Shown piece after piece: positions 22,634 to 32,112 of a DNA stretch of 64,000 bases. The stretch is taken from positions 98,501 to 162,500 of the forward strand of contig CAUJGJ010000309.1 of assembly GCA_963170055.1 (NCBI GenBank). Direction: 5' to 3'. The DNA comes from Halisarca cf. caerulea. Its lineage: Eukaryota; Porifera; Demospongiae; Chondrillida; Halisarcidae. Position numbers and translations under genes: made by a program. A model generated the notes under the pieces. It did not search any database. It was not told the origin of the DNA and was given only the letters and a program-made list of their open reading frames with translations. Within the stretch, counting starts at the first letter, position 1, and each line of letters begins with the position of its first letter.

Positions 22634-24355
22634 TTATTCACTAATATAATCTTTCTTGCTACTTGTGCCATTTTCCTCTTCTGAATCACTTGTGTAGTCT
22701 TCATTGCTACTGTTGTCTTCAGCACTAGCATTGCATTCCTCATTGCTAGAGTCTTGGTCACTGTCAGACTCAGCGAAAGGGTCACCCTCTGATTCAGATT
22801 CCTCAGAGTTATCATAATATGGAACTGACACTGACAGTTCTTTCGCACACCTGATATAGTGGTTTTCTGAGCCGTCCACTTTGTTGGATAGACCACAAAC
22901 CAGAAAGGCCTTCCGGATCATTTCTGGGTGCTCTTTCAGGTAGTCCACACCCTTCTGTACCCATGCTACAACTTGTTCTTTACTGGCTGCCTTCAGATTA
23001 CCACTCTCTGTGGTCTCTGCACTGCTTGTGACGAAGTCAATCCACTGGTGACGCGCTACATCTTTGAATGGCTTATTAAGCGACACATCCAGAGGTTGGA
23101 CTTTACTGGTACATCCACCAGGAATAAGAGCAAGATTGATGTTATACTTGGAGGCTAGCAAGGCAAAGTGAGCATCGGCATGTGCACTGAAGCTGTCCAA
23201 GATGAGAAGGGTCTTCTGCTTCTTTGTGTATGGCAAAACTATCTTTTTCAGCCATGTACTCATAAGATCTCCATCCATCCATCCCTTCTTCTGGACAGTG
23301 ACCACATATCCAGATGGTGGTTTCAGCTTGACCTCACGCTTGCCCTTGAAAATTATCATAGGTGGGAGCATGTCACCAGATGCTGAGCATGCGAGTACAA
23401 CTGTAAAGTGTCGTTTAGATCCACTTGTCCCTCGTACCAGGATTTGCTTCTTGCCCGTAGCAGAGAGAGTTTTGCCAGGAATAAGGTCAAAGAACATGGG
23501 TGTTTCGTCCATGTTAATGATCCTGTCAGGTGAATAATCAATGGCCTTGCGCTGCACTTGGACCTGTTTAAGGAAACGCTCCAGTTTGGCCTCCAAGTCA
23601 GCTGGCAACTTTTGCGATACAGATGTTTTGGCCCGAAGTGATAAGCTATGCCTCCGCATAAACTTTTCAGCCCATCCCTTAGAAGCTCGAAAAGCAGGGT
23701 ATTTGCTGCTAACTATAGCTTTTGCTTTTGCTTTGAGCATTAGGATGGAAACAGGTCGCTGAAGGTCTCTCTGATGCAGGACCCACTCAGCTAATTCAGC
23801 ATCCATGCTTTCGGGGTAGGTAAGAGGTCTTCCGGCTCCTGTTTTAAAGTGAACACCTTTCTTGCCTTTACCTTTAGAGGATTTACATTCTTTCAAGTCA
23901 TCCTGGCTGTAAGTTTTCACCCATGTTTCAAGTGTTGAACGTGGTAGTTGAAATTGCTTGGCCACTGTCCTAGCATCTGAGGCCTGCACAGCTTGAATGG
24001 CTTTGAGTTTAAACTGCAGTGTATACGCACAATACTTTCCTCTAGAATTCAGCTTTTTTTCTTGAGGTGGAGCATGCACATCAGGTTTTTCCTCAGAATC
24101 CGAGGATTCCTTTGGCACTACTATTTCCTTACGTTTTGAAACGGATGTCGCTTGATTCTTGTTCAATGGGTGATGGGGCTTGTAGCTCTGCAGAAATGAT
24201 GGCCACTGCGTTGATGATGACTGTCCTGGACTCGCAATAAAATCTAAAAGAGAGCTCTGTCTCTTTCTTGTCTTCGTTGCCGTCAAGTCAATGCGTTCGG
24301 GGGATGGCGGCGGGTCCCTATAGCCGGTAATCTCAATCTCACTGTCAGATGACAT
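22634..24355 (-). CDS. Pogo/Tigger transposase (psq HTH, CENP-B HTH, DDE_1)
   Basis: 573 aa from the ATG at 24355 (MSSDSEIEI); an upstream in-frame ATG at 24421 would add 22 hydrophobic residues and is less likely. Domains: a psq-type HTH (KLKAIQAVQASDARTVAKQF), a CENP-B-type HTH (AELAEWVLHQ ... WAEKFMRRH) and a DDE_1 catalytic core with INMDETPMF, LLILDSFSAH and GGCTSKVQPLDVSLN supplying three acidic residues (D, D, D). The acidic Ser-rich C-terminus is typical of Tigger/jerky-like proteins. Cuts and inserts DNA at TA. No stop or frameshift is present. Confidence 0.92.
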   Translation of the reverse strand: MSSDSEIEITGYRDPPPSPERIDLTATKTRKRQSSLLDFIASPGQSSSTQWPSFLQSYKPHHPLNKNQATSVSKRKEIVVPKESSDSEEKPDVHAPPQEKKLNSRGKYCAYTLQFKLKAIQAVQASDARTVAKQFQLPRSTLETWVKTYSQDDLKECKSSKGKGKKGVHFKTGAGRPLTYPESMDAELAEWVLHQRDLQRPVSILMLKAKAKAIVSSKYPAFRASKGWAEKFMRRHSLSLRAKTSVSQKLPADLEAKLERFLKQVQVQRKAIDYSPDRIINMDETPMFFDLIPGKTLSATGKKQILVRGTSGSKRHFTVVLACSASGDMLPPMIIFKGKREVKLKPPSGYVVTVQKKGWMDGDLMSTWLKKIVLPYTKKQKTLLILDSFSAHADAHFALLASKYNINLALIPGGCTSKVQPLDVSLNKPFKDVARHQWIDFVTSSAETTESGNLKAASKEQVVAWVQKGVDYLKEHPEMIRKAFLVCGLSNKVDGSENHYIRCAKELSVSVPYYDNSEESESEGDPFAESDSDQDSSNEECNASAEDNSSNEDYTSDSEEENGTSSKKDYISE

Positions 24356-24591
24356 TCTTCCAACTGAAGACAATACTATCTTTGTTCTCTCAAGAAACAA
24401 AATTACAATTAATGGAAACACGTGTTCTCACCTATCTGTGGAGGTGTATACAGAAAATCAATTGGCGAAATTAGAGGGTCTACCCCGAATATTGGAGTCG
24501 TGCAAAATTCGAATTTTTAGAAGGATTAGAAGGCATAATCGGGCTGCCCTGTCGAAAATTAGATTTCCGAATTTTTAGAGGAAGTACGGTA

Positions 24592-27420
24592 TTACTCAAA
24601 AGAATAATGATATGAGTACAAAAAAAGAAGAGGTAGAGGACCTCGGACACAGGGGGGGTGTAATAATATGATCATGTGATCACAGGTACAATTACTTCCC
24701 TGGCAAGGTCGGGACAAAGGAAAAAGAGAATAAACAGCAAAGTACAGACATATAGACAAAAAAATACAGGAAAAAAAAGCAATAACAACAACAAGAAAAC
24801 CCATACAACAAAAAACCCACAAAGAACAGCTATTACTAGAAAACAGTAAAGGCAAACATTGAAATTAACAGTGGTAACAATATGATGATCATAAATAAGA
24901 CAAGGACCATGATGGACATGAACGAGCATTGAAGATAGTGTGGCTACAGTTAATAGCAGTCTTTGCTATGTTTGTTAGGAGATGACGCCTATCACGGACT
25001 TTAGATAGTGGAGCTGCAGCTTTTAGGGCTGAGAAGGCGTGATGTGAGTAGTGGCCCAGCGAGCCAATCTCCATTGTGTGGAGCTGGGCTGAGTAGCCCA
25101 GAGCTTGCAAGTCTGAAATTAGAAGTTGGTAATTTGGTTTACAGAGCTTGAAATCTCGTGCTTTGGTCATATTGGTGGCGGAATTCCAAGGGACGGTGAG
25201 CTCCAAGAGAATGATGTTGTTGTTACTTTTCATGAAAATATCAGGTCACGCTGTGGTTGAAATGATGGAGGAAGGCACGGTTGCTTGGGGGCTATCATGT
25301 GCTCTGAACTCAGGAATATCAACAAACACTGAGGATGATGGATTGAATTCCTTCAAGAAATGTGTCAGGAGGACCAGGATCTTGTCGTGACGCCAGGTGT
25401 ATCGGCCGTCTTCTAAGGCCTTGGGGCAACAGTTGAGGATGTGCTTCACATTACAAAGTGGAGCGTCACACAGTGGGCATTTCCTACTAAACTTATAGTT
25501 CCAGCGAACCAAAGTACTAGGGGATGGCAATGTTTCACTACATGCGCGTAAAACAAAGGACAGTTGGCCATTTGGGAGACCAGTTATTATTCTCTTCCAC
25601 AGACTGCCCTCATGTTCAAGAGGGAGAACATCTGGCAATGAATTTTGTATCTGGAGTTGTTCCAGTGATTTCTCAAGCTCAACACATTGCTGTTGTACAA
25701 TTCTGGCTTTTGAGCGTCTAATGATGGAAGACTCATTTACTCTGGAGGAGATTTGCCTTGAGGTTTGGATAGAAGCAGCGGTACTCTTGATTATTTCAAT
25801 ATCTTGCACTGACATGTGATGAAGGACTTTCAAGGTATCCTGGTCAAGTCCTAGAATACACTCGGATACTGAAGGGTCTGCTGATGACATAACACGAGTG
25901 AAGAAACCGATTTTCACTTCTTCTTCATATGATGGAAGCGATTTTAGGCCAAGACCATCTTTGTGGAACAGTATGACCTTAGATAGACAAGGAGGAAGAT
26001 GGAGCCATTTCCGGATGAAACGTGTTAGAGTGCGTTGGATTCTGCCCAGTTGCGATTGTGAGAAATTATCAACTGCAAGATAGAATTGGGCATTACGGAG
26101 GATAAAATGGTGGAGGATGTACACTTTATATTCCCCTCTAATAGGAGAAGAATCTAGTGAGAGAACTTGAGATAATAGCAAATTGTTAAGCTTATCAGTG
26201 GCAGCTTTCCTGGTTGTAGGAAGATTATGACCGAGGATCTTCCCAAGAAATTTGGTTGGCTTGTGAGCTACATTAGTAGTGTTGCCCAAGTCACCAATAG
26301 CAAACACTTTGGATCTGTCAATTTGCTTTCCATTGTAAACAAATGAAATACACTTAGATGGCTTTAAATGAAGATCTAATTGTTTGCAGCTATCATTAAT
26401 TTCTTGAAGGGAGGAAGCATGTTCCTTTGGATCAGAAGAAACAAGGGACAGGTCATCAGCATAGGATTTGCAGCGGTGTGGCCGAGAGGAGCAATATTTT
26501 GGAGTGCCTAATTTAGCACGAATCCTTGGGACCTTGACTGTGGGTGGTATATGAGGGGAAGGGAGGTACTTCTTAGAGTTCCCCGATGCTAGATGCCAGG
26601 AGATATCATGCAAATTCACTCTTTCCTGCACTCCTAGTTGGTAAACAATTAGAGAAGTGCCATCGGGAAAGTGATCTGCAATCTGACATCTATACCATCC
26701 TGGAGGCTCATTAGAGTCCTTTTCATCCCATTCCACATAGATATAAGCTGAAATTGGTGGCAAATTTACAGAGTTAGGAATGGGAAAACGGAGTGCGTAT
26801 CCTCCGGATTTGAGTCTATTAGCTAGCTGTACTATTGGATTGAATGCCAAGAGGAATATTGTTGGTGACAATGTATCTCCTTGGAATACACCTCTTTGGA
26901 TGGGGAAAACCTCTGTTGACCAGGCCCTGGTTGAAACAAAAGCTGTAAGCTTGCTATACGCATTGCAGATGTAACAGGTAATCTCTGAAGGGACATGAAC
27001 GTATTCAAGCATATCCACAATTAAACGATGTGAAATGGAACCAAAAGCATTTCGTAGATCAAGAAAGGTGATGCACACTGGCAGTCCATGCTTCTTTGCA
27101 TTCTCAATGATAGTAGAGACAGTAAATATGTGCTCATATACACCTGACATACCAAAAAGAAAACCTTTCTGGACACTAGGATCAATGACCTCTTTCTCCA
27201 AGAGGAATGACTCCAGCCTACGGGCAATAATGCGGTGGAAAAGCTTCCCTATTACAGAGGTAATAGCAATCGGTCTGAAGTTGGCAGGGTTTGAGCTATC
27301 ATCATCTTTGTGCAAAAGGATAATACGACCAATACACCAAGAGTCAGGACAAGTTGGATCTTCAAGCAAGATTTTTGAGTATAAGGTGGCTAGAATAAAA
27401 CTAAATATGGCGCCTCGTAG
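24592..27420 (-). mobile_element. R2/HERO-like LINE with restriction-like endonuclease, copy B1
   Basis: One frame from 27369 down to 24889 encodes a LINE RT plus C-terminal endonuclease, broken by a single in-frame TGA at 25246-25248. It is 5'-truncated near 27400. The 3' part (24592-24888) is non-coding and shares a GGCAAGG stretch and A-rich tail with copy B2 at 58025. It abuts the right end of the pogo element. Confidence 0.85.
24889..27369 (-). pseudogene. LINE reverse transcriptase / restriction-like endonuclease ORF with one nonsense codon
   Basis: RT motifs: FRPIAITSVIGKLFHRI (about 31-47), FLDLRNAFGSISH (catalytic D, about 102-114), FQGDTLSPTIF (about 162-172), KSYADDLSLVS (about 301-311) and KFLGKILG. 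Between the third and fourth is an insert of about 55 residues (208-262) with YVEWDEKD..PPGWYRCQI, Tudor-like. After RT come a CCHC finger (CPLCDAPLCNVKHILNCC) and the nuclease PDIFMKSNNNIILLELTVPW. The TGA at 25246-25248 replaces the residue before PD, which is Arg in copy B2 (TARPDIF), consistent with CGA to TGA. Otherwise open over 827 codons. Confidence 0.85.
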
Positions 27421-28183
27421 CCAAGTATGGGTAAATTTCTAAAATCCTTCATTTCGCAAGCAAACGGAGAGAAACCCCTTCGAGGTCACCCACCGAATAG
27501 CGCTAGGAATGTTGGTAAAAGTCCGCTGCGAATTCTTCGCACGGTTGGTTAGATTAGTGCAAACAAAAAATCTGCCTACCTCCATTATAATAAGATTAAT
27601 TATTAATTAGCTTTACAGCCAAAGGGAAGTGTGTAATAATGTTATATTGATGAGGCACAAGTGGGAGTAAATGTGAGTGGTATGGCTGATGGTCTACCAT
27701 CAACATGTGATGGAGCCAGTACAACATAGCAGGTCAAAAAAGAATGCATGGTGCATGCATGAAACACAAAAGCAATTGATATAATATGTATGTACAGTGA
27801 AAAATTGAATGGAATCAAGGGTATATGCTGAGGAGGCCCATTAATTTATTTAATTTGAGAGATGTATAGTTGATAAAATTATAGAAATTGATTTGTGGGG
27901 ATTCAATGACAATGTGGGCATGGGCAAATGTAGTGGATTGTGCAGGTATCATTAGAGTTAAAGTTTACAATGAAGTGCTGCCACAAGAATTTGGTGATTG
28001 TTTCCTTGATACTGGGAAAAAGTTTGTTTAAATCAATAGTTTGTATAGAGTTTCACAACTTTACAATCCGATATTAAAGTAATATATAGTGCCTAAGGGT
28101 CGATGTTCGCAAGAATTGTTGTATCATTTTGCTTTTTGTGGTAAGCCTTGTACTTGAGGGGGAAAACGATATAAACTTGTTGA
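27421..28183. other. Intergenic, no gene seen
   Basis: AT-rich sequence between LINE B1 and the long-TIR element; no ORF with recognisable content. Confidence 0.5.
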
Positions 28184-28632
28184 TGGAAAGTTTTAATAGA
28201 ATTCACTACCCAGGAAAGGGCGGCATCCAGCCCCCTTGTGCCTCCCTAACAGACCTAATGGTTGTAGAAATCTAGGACAATCCAACCTAGCCTAGCCTAG
28301 TTAGTCCGGAAAGGAGGTCTTACGCCCTCAGCAGCAGACATAATGGTCAAATAAGTTTAGGGCAACCAAACCTAGCCTAGCCTAGTTAGTCTACTGTGGG
28401 CAAAATAGCCACGAGGAAAAGTGGACTTCCGCTGGGATTGAAATGGCGACCTTCAGCTTTGTACGCTGATGCTCTACCTTCTGAGCTAGGAAGTCCATCC
28501 AGTAGGCAAGCTAGGCCACGGATCACCCTTAAGAAGGCACCCCTCCTCACTTACAACCATTAGGTCTGTTAGGGAGGCACGAGGTGGCTGGATGCCGCCC
28601 TTTCCTGGGTAGTGAATTCCATGAAATTTCCC
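28184..28632. mobile_element. Long-TIR element with tRNA-like core
   Basis: The left end (GAATTCACTACCCAGGAAAG at 28199, then GGCGGCATCCAG, CCTCCCTAACAGACC) is the near-perfect inverted repeat of the right end (to 28619), with arms of about 70 bp that may extend to 28184/28632. Inside are two diverged copies of a CCTAGCCTAGCCTAGTTAGTC unit (about 28275-28310 and 28370-28393) and a minus-strand tRNA-like sequence. A distant match to one arm lies at 10585-10640. Confidence 0.7.
28422..28496 (-). tRNA. tRNA-like sequence (degenerate, anticodon-position ACA)
   Basis: On the minus strand the 7-bp acceptor stem GGACTTC/GAAGTCC pairs perfectly, the D arm reads TAGCTCAGAAGGTAGAGC, the anticodon stem is TCAGC/GCTGA with loop GTACAAA, and a T loop TTCAATC is present. 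The T stem (GCCAT versus CCAGC) does not pair well, so this is probably a tRNA-derived pseudogene or SINE head inside the TIR element rather than a working tRNA. The A and B box regions are recognisable. Confidence 0.5.
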
Positions 28633-29380
28633 ATACATTTGACCTACCCATTAAACAATAGTTTAAATAAACTCGTAAATGTTAAAATTTGGTGATGGTT
28701 TTTTTTTAGGTATTTGATATATATGCCTCCCTCTACATACATGCAATGTGTTGCACATACAGGATGTAGGAATTTCACAGTGTGCACTCAGTCCAACTAT
28801 AAATTCTGTCTAGCCCTTTACCTGTCTAGCTTCATGTATGTATAGCCCTATGCTCGTCTAGCCCTATGCCCGTCTGGCCCTTTGCCCACTAGCCCTGTAC
28901 CTGTTTCGCAACTTACCCTTGTTCCAAGTATTTTTAGAGAATCCTTTTTTTGATGATGCCTTTTTGCACCGTCATGTGTCAATCCTTTTTAAATGGTTTA
29001 TATTATATAGCCCATGGTTATAGACAAAGAAGGTCCAGGGTGCATATAGTGCATGTAGACACAAAGACACAAGATACAGTAGACATTTTTACTGAAGATC
29101 CAGGCCCGTACGCTGGGTTTCTAAAAGGGGGGTTACATTTTTCAGTGTTCGGTCTTGAGTTTCACTTTGTATGCATGGCAACATATTTGATATGTATTTT
29201 ACATTATTAAATCAATCATGCATATGCGCCAAACACAAAACTAACATCCATTAAGGGTATGGGCTGCTTGAAAAAACTACTACTTCAAATGTTGATAATG
29301 TTACATATACAAAATGTATAGCATCTAAGACACAAATTATTAATAATGCTCTATTCGGGTAGACAAGACAAATTTTAAAG
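28633..29380. repeat. Intergenic with GTCTAGCCC-rich dispersed repeat
   Basis: At 28805-28935 the phrase GTCTAGCCCTATGC and variants recur about six times, then CCTTGTTCCAAGTATTTTTAG. A related block followed by CCTTGTTCCAATGATTTTTG lies at 62078-62175. No gene in the rest of the interval. Confidence 0.5.
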
Positions 29381-29760
29381 TTAATCAAACAACATGCTAG
29401 CAGATTCCATTCTTCGTGGATGTTTTTGGATAAATAATCTACATACTGTGTCAATGTCAATCCTTTCTGTGTAGTTACAATTAATCAGAGCTAAAGCACT
29501 CAATCGCTCCTCTGTTTGTGATGCTCGTAAGTAATTGTTCAGCCTTCTAAGGGCCGATGCAGATCGCTCACAAGAGCAAGAGCTCAGTGGTAGGGTGGAA
29601 AATAGCTTTAGGAGGGTGAAAAGGTTTGGAAAGGTCATAGGGCTGCACTCCTTCATGCACATGCTGAGATTTGATGGTCTTTCCTCATATTTTTTACTGA
29701 TCCATCTTGACTTCCACACACAATACTCCTCATCAATGAGGTGACACAAGGGTATTTGAA
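29381..29760 (-). pseudogene. hAT transposase C-terminal fragment
   Basis: An open stretch of 122 codons holds the hAT dimerisation motif: LFTLLKLFSTLPLSSCSCERSAS, then ALRRLNNYLRAS, then EERLSALALINCN. This matches the C-terminus of TTF-type/ZMYM1-like hAT transposases. Upstream catalytic and zinc-finger regions are not found, so it is a fragment. Confidence 0.75.
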
Positions 29761-29927
29761 CCAGAATCTAGTAGACGTATTTTGCTAAAAGTCACCATCA
29801 CAAGAGCACAATTAAGTTAACAACTGATTGTAATGCCGAGGACACGCTTACCTGAAGGCTTAGATTTCTGGCAAAATGCTAAAATATCACTATTGCCAGC
29901 TGCAGCTGGTCGCTTTGACATGGCTAT

Positions 29928-30479
29928 ACCGTACTCTCTCTAAAAATTCGTCACACCTAATGCAGGAAAAAATTCGTCTTTCTATTAGAATAGAATAGGA
30001 TTTCCCTAAATTGTTTGCCCTGACGAAAATATAGAATTTTTAGACGAAAATTAGAATATGACGAAACTTTAGAAAGCTATTCTCGAATCCTATAATTCCA
30101 GCTTTTAGTGATGGGAGGTACGCCATTTTGACCCTCTCGCGTACTTGGACAAACAAAAATCCACAAAGAAAGCCGAAATAAGCACAAGCGGTGTGCATTT
30201 CCTTCTTTAAAGACGAAGAAAATATCGCAATTGTTCGTCTTAGTGAGACTCTGTGTCTACAAGAACAAAATACACTCGTTGAACGAGATCGTCGCGAGCG
30301 AATTCATCGAGCACTGCGGGGAGATGACGAAATATTAGATCACTTCCGGTACCTGACGAAAATTAGAGTCACATGACGGAAATTAGAATGGCTGCAAATT
30401 CGACAGGTTTAGAATACAAATATACCAAAGATTTAGACCTGACGAAAATTAGAATGACGAATTTTTAGAGAGAATACGG
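29928..30479. mobile_element. Pogo-family MITE 1, 552 bp
   Basis: TIRs CCGTACTCTCTCTAAAAATT (left) and CCGTATTCTCTCTAAAAATT (right, inverted), flanked by TA on both sides (29926-29927, 30480-30481). The ends differ from the autonomous pogo element at 21908-24589 by about two positions. The interior has repeated GACGAAAATTAGAAT motifs and a 61-codon ORF (30191-30376) of unknown meaning. Confidence 0.85.
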
Positions 30480-30481
30480 TA

Positions 30482-31249
30482 CTAGTCTACACCACTACAC
30501 TGTGGACTATCATAGCCTATGACCATTCACCACACAACAATTTACCTTGTTTACAAAGTATTCATGATTGGTTCTATCCACAGACAATCGGATTTCATTG
30601 ATTAATTGAGTGACAGATCAATCAGTCAATGAATTCACTACTACTTCAAAGGGCTCATAAGGCCTGTCTGCCAAAGGTACATGATAAGATCAGCTAGGAA
30701 CAATGGTAACATCTAATTTGTACAGGCCTTAGCCAGCCAAAAGGGGGGTTGGGTTGAACCCCCTCGAACCCCCCCTGTGTACAGGCCTGAGATCATAATA
30801 TTTGGTCATGCTAATCACATCAGACACGTCAAATAAATAGGGATCCGATGCATCCATGACTTGCATAACACAGATCACCATCATGCACATTCACAAGATA
30901 TCGTAGTCTTGTAAAGGGCCCATAGAACACAATAATCTCCAACTCCCTGTGTGTTTGTGTACGGTTTCAACAGACACTAAGACACATGCATGGTATCCAC
31001 AGCTCAGTAGAGGACATGTTGTCATGTACATATAGCAATAATATTATAATTTAATAATAATAACAAAATAATAACAATAATACTAATAATACATTTATAA
31101 TAACAATACTAATAATACATTATAATAACATTGTGATAAATAATATAATATACACAGAACAATTAATCATAATATAATACACATAAACACATGCACATTA
31201 TACATCATGCTTACTCATAACATGCCCACATGTACACTGTCACTCTGTT
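30482..31249. other. Intergenic with AT-rich trinucleotide stretch
   Basis: Sequence at 31028-31170 is an imperfect ATA/TAATAA-type array. No gene recognised. Confidence 0.5.
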
Positions 31250-31590
31250 GAGGGGATATGTCCCTCTGTCACACATTGTGTGATGGATGCTGGGGCAGAG
31301 ACGGAGTGGACAGAGCAGGATCTGTAAAGGCACATGATGGATCATCACAGAAGAGCAAATTCAAGTCGACAATGTAACCAACAGATGACATTGTTGTATG
31401 GCTCAGCTTTCTTCACTGCAAGCAAGTGGGCGAGTCTCTTATACACAATAGCAGTTGACTTGCCCATTCCCCCAGAAGGGGAGAAAATGAGTGGAGAGAA
31501 GGAAGCATGCTCAACATCTCTGATCCTCTGTTCATATTTGTGTCTCTTCTCCTGTTCTTACCTTCTAAAACAGGTCTCAGGGTGGAGGTT
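31250..31590 (-). mobile_element. Retroelement 3' fragment (GMG..YKRLA family), copy 2
   Basis: On the minus strand the frame through 31479-31420 reads FSPSGGMGKSTAIVYKRLAH, matching FSATDGMGPSTTIVYKRLAT in the copy at 38180-39890. The flanks match too (GAGGGGATATGTCCCTCTG versus GAGGGGATGTGGCCCTCTG). It is a short 5'-truncated copy of the same element. Confidence 0.65.
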
Positions 31591-32112
31591 AATTGCGGTA
31601 GGAGTCAGCATTGGGGTTAAATGAATATAGCAATATAATTGAAACCCCTAGTAGTATTGTTGATCTGCATAATAATTAAACTGACTGTTAAAATCTGATT
31701 CAGTAGACCTCACATGATTGCATTGATTGTTAATCAGTTTTATATCTGCAGAGCATGTTAGATCATGCATGTATGTACATACATAATATTCTACATTCAT
31801 GAGACTGTATAATATTATTATGCAAAAACAAGTCATGAATTTCACTCTGTCTCATATAATTCATTGACAGTGTAATGTACATCACATGACATACACTTGT
31901 ATATAATAGTATTTGTTAACACCTTCTAGCTGAATCAACATGAAATGTGCATGAGTTTTAAAGGAAAAGGCACATTTATTTACAATGCTCTGTGAATACA
32001 AATGCAAAACCTATTCTTCGGTACGCACACATGTTGAGCACTGAAGACTATTAAAGTTATATATTTCATTTATAATCTACGTGTTTCTGTTCCTCTTTTG
32101 CAGAATCTGATG
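31591..32112. other. Intergenic 3' of reductase copy 2
   Basis: AT-rich; no gene seen. Probably holds the 3' UTR of the reductase. Confidence 0.4.

Larger units (their letters stand above)
21908..24589. mobile_element. Pogo/Tigger-type DNA transposon, complete, two genes
   Basis: Perfect 23-bp TIRs start CCGTACTTCCTCTAAAAATT at 21908 and in inverted form end at 24589. TA dinucleotides at both borders (21906-21907, 24590-24591) are the expected target duplication. Length 2682 bp. Inside are a plus-strand HIRAN-like ORF (22092-22502) and a minus-strand DDE transposase (22634-24355), converging with 131 bp between them. Subterminal zones repeat a CGAAAATTAGA-like motif (near 22010-22050 and 24465-24570), likely transposase sites. 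Identical ends and two open ORFs suggest recent activity. Confidence 0.92.

Noticed and set aside
28422..28496. Functional tRNA-Cys gene
   Set aside because: Mispaired T stem and location inside a TIR element favour a tRNA-derived repeat; kept only as tRNA-like.
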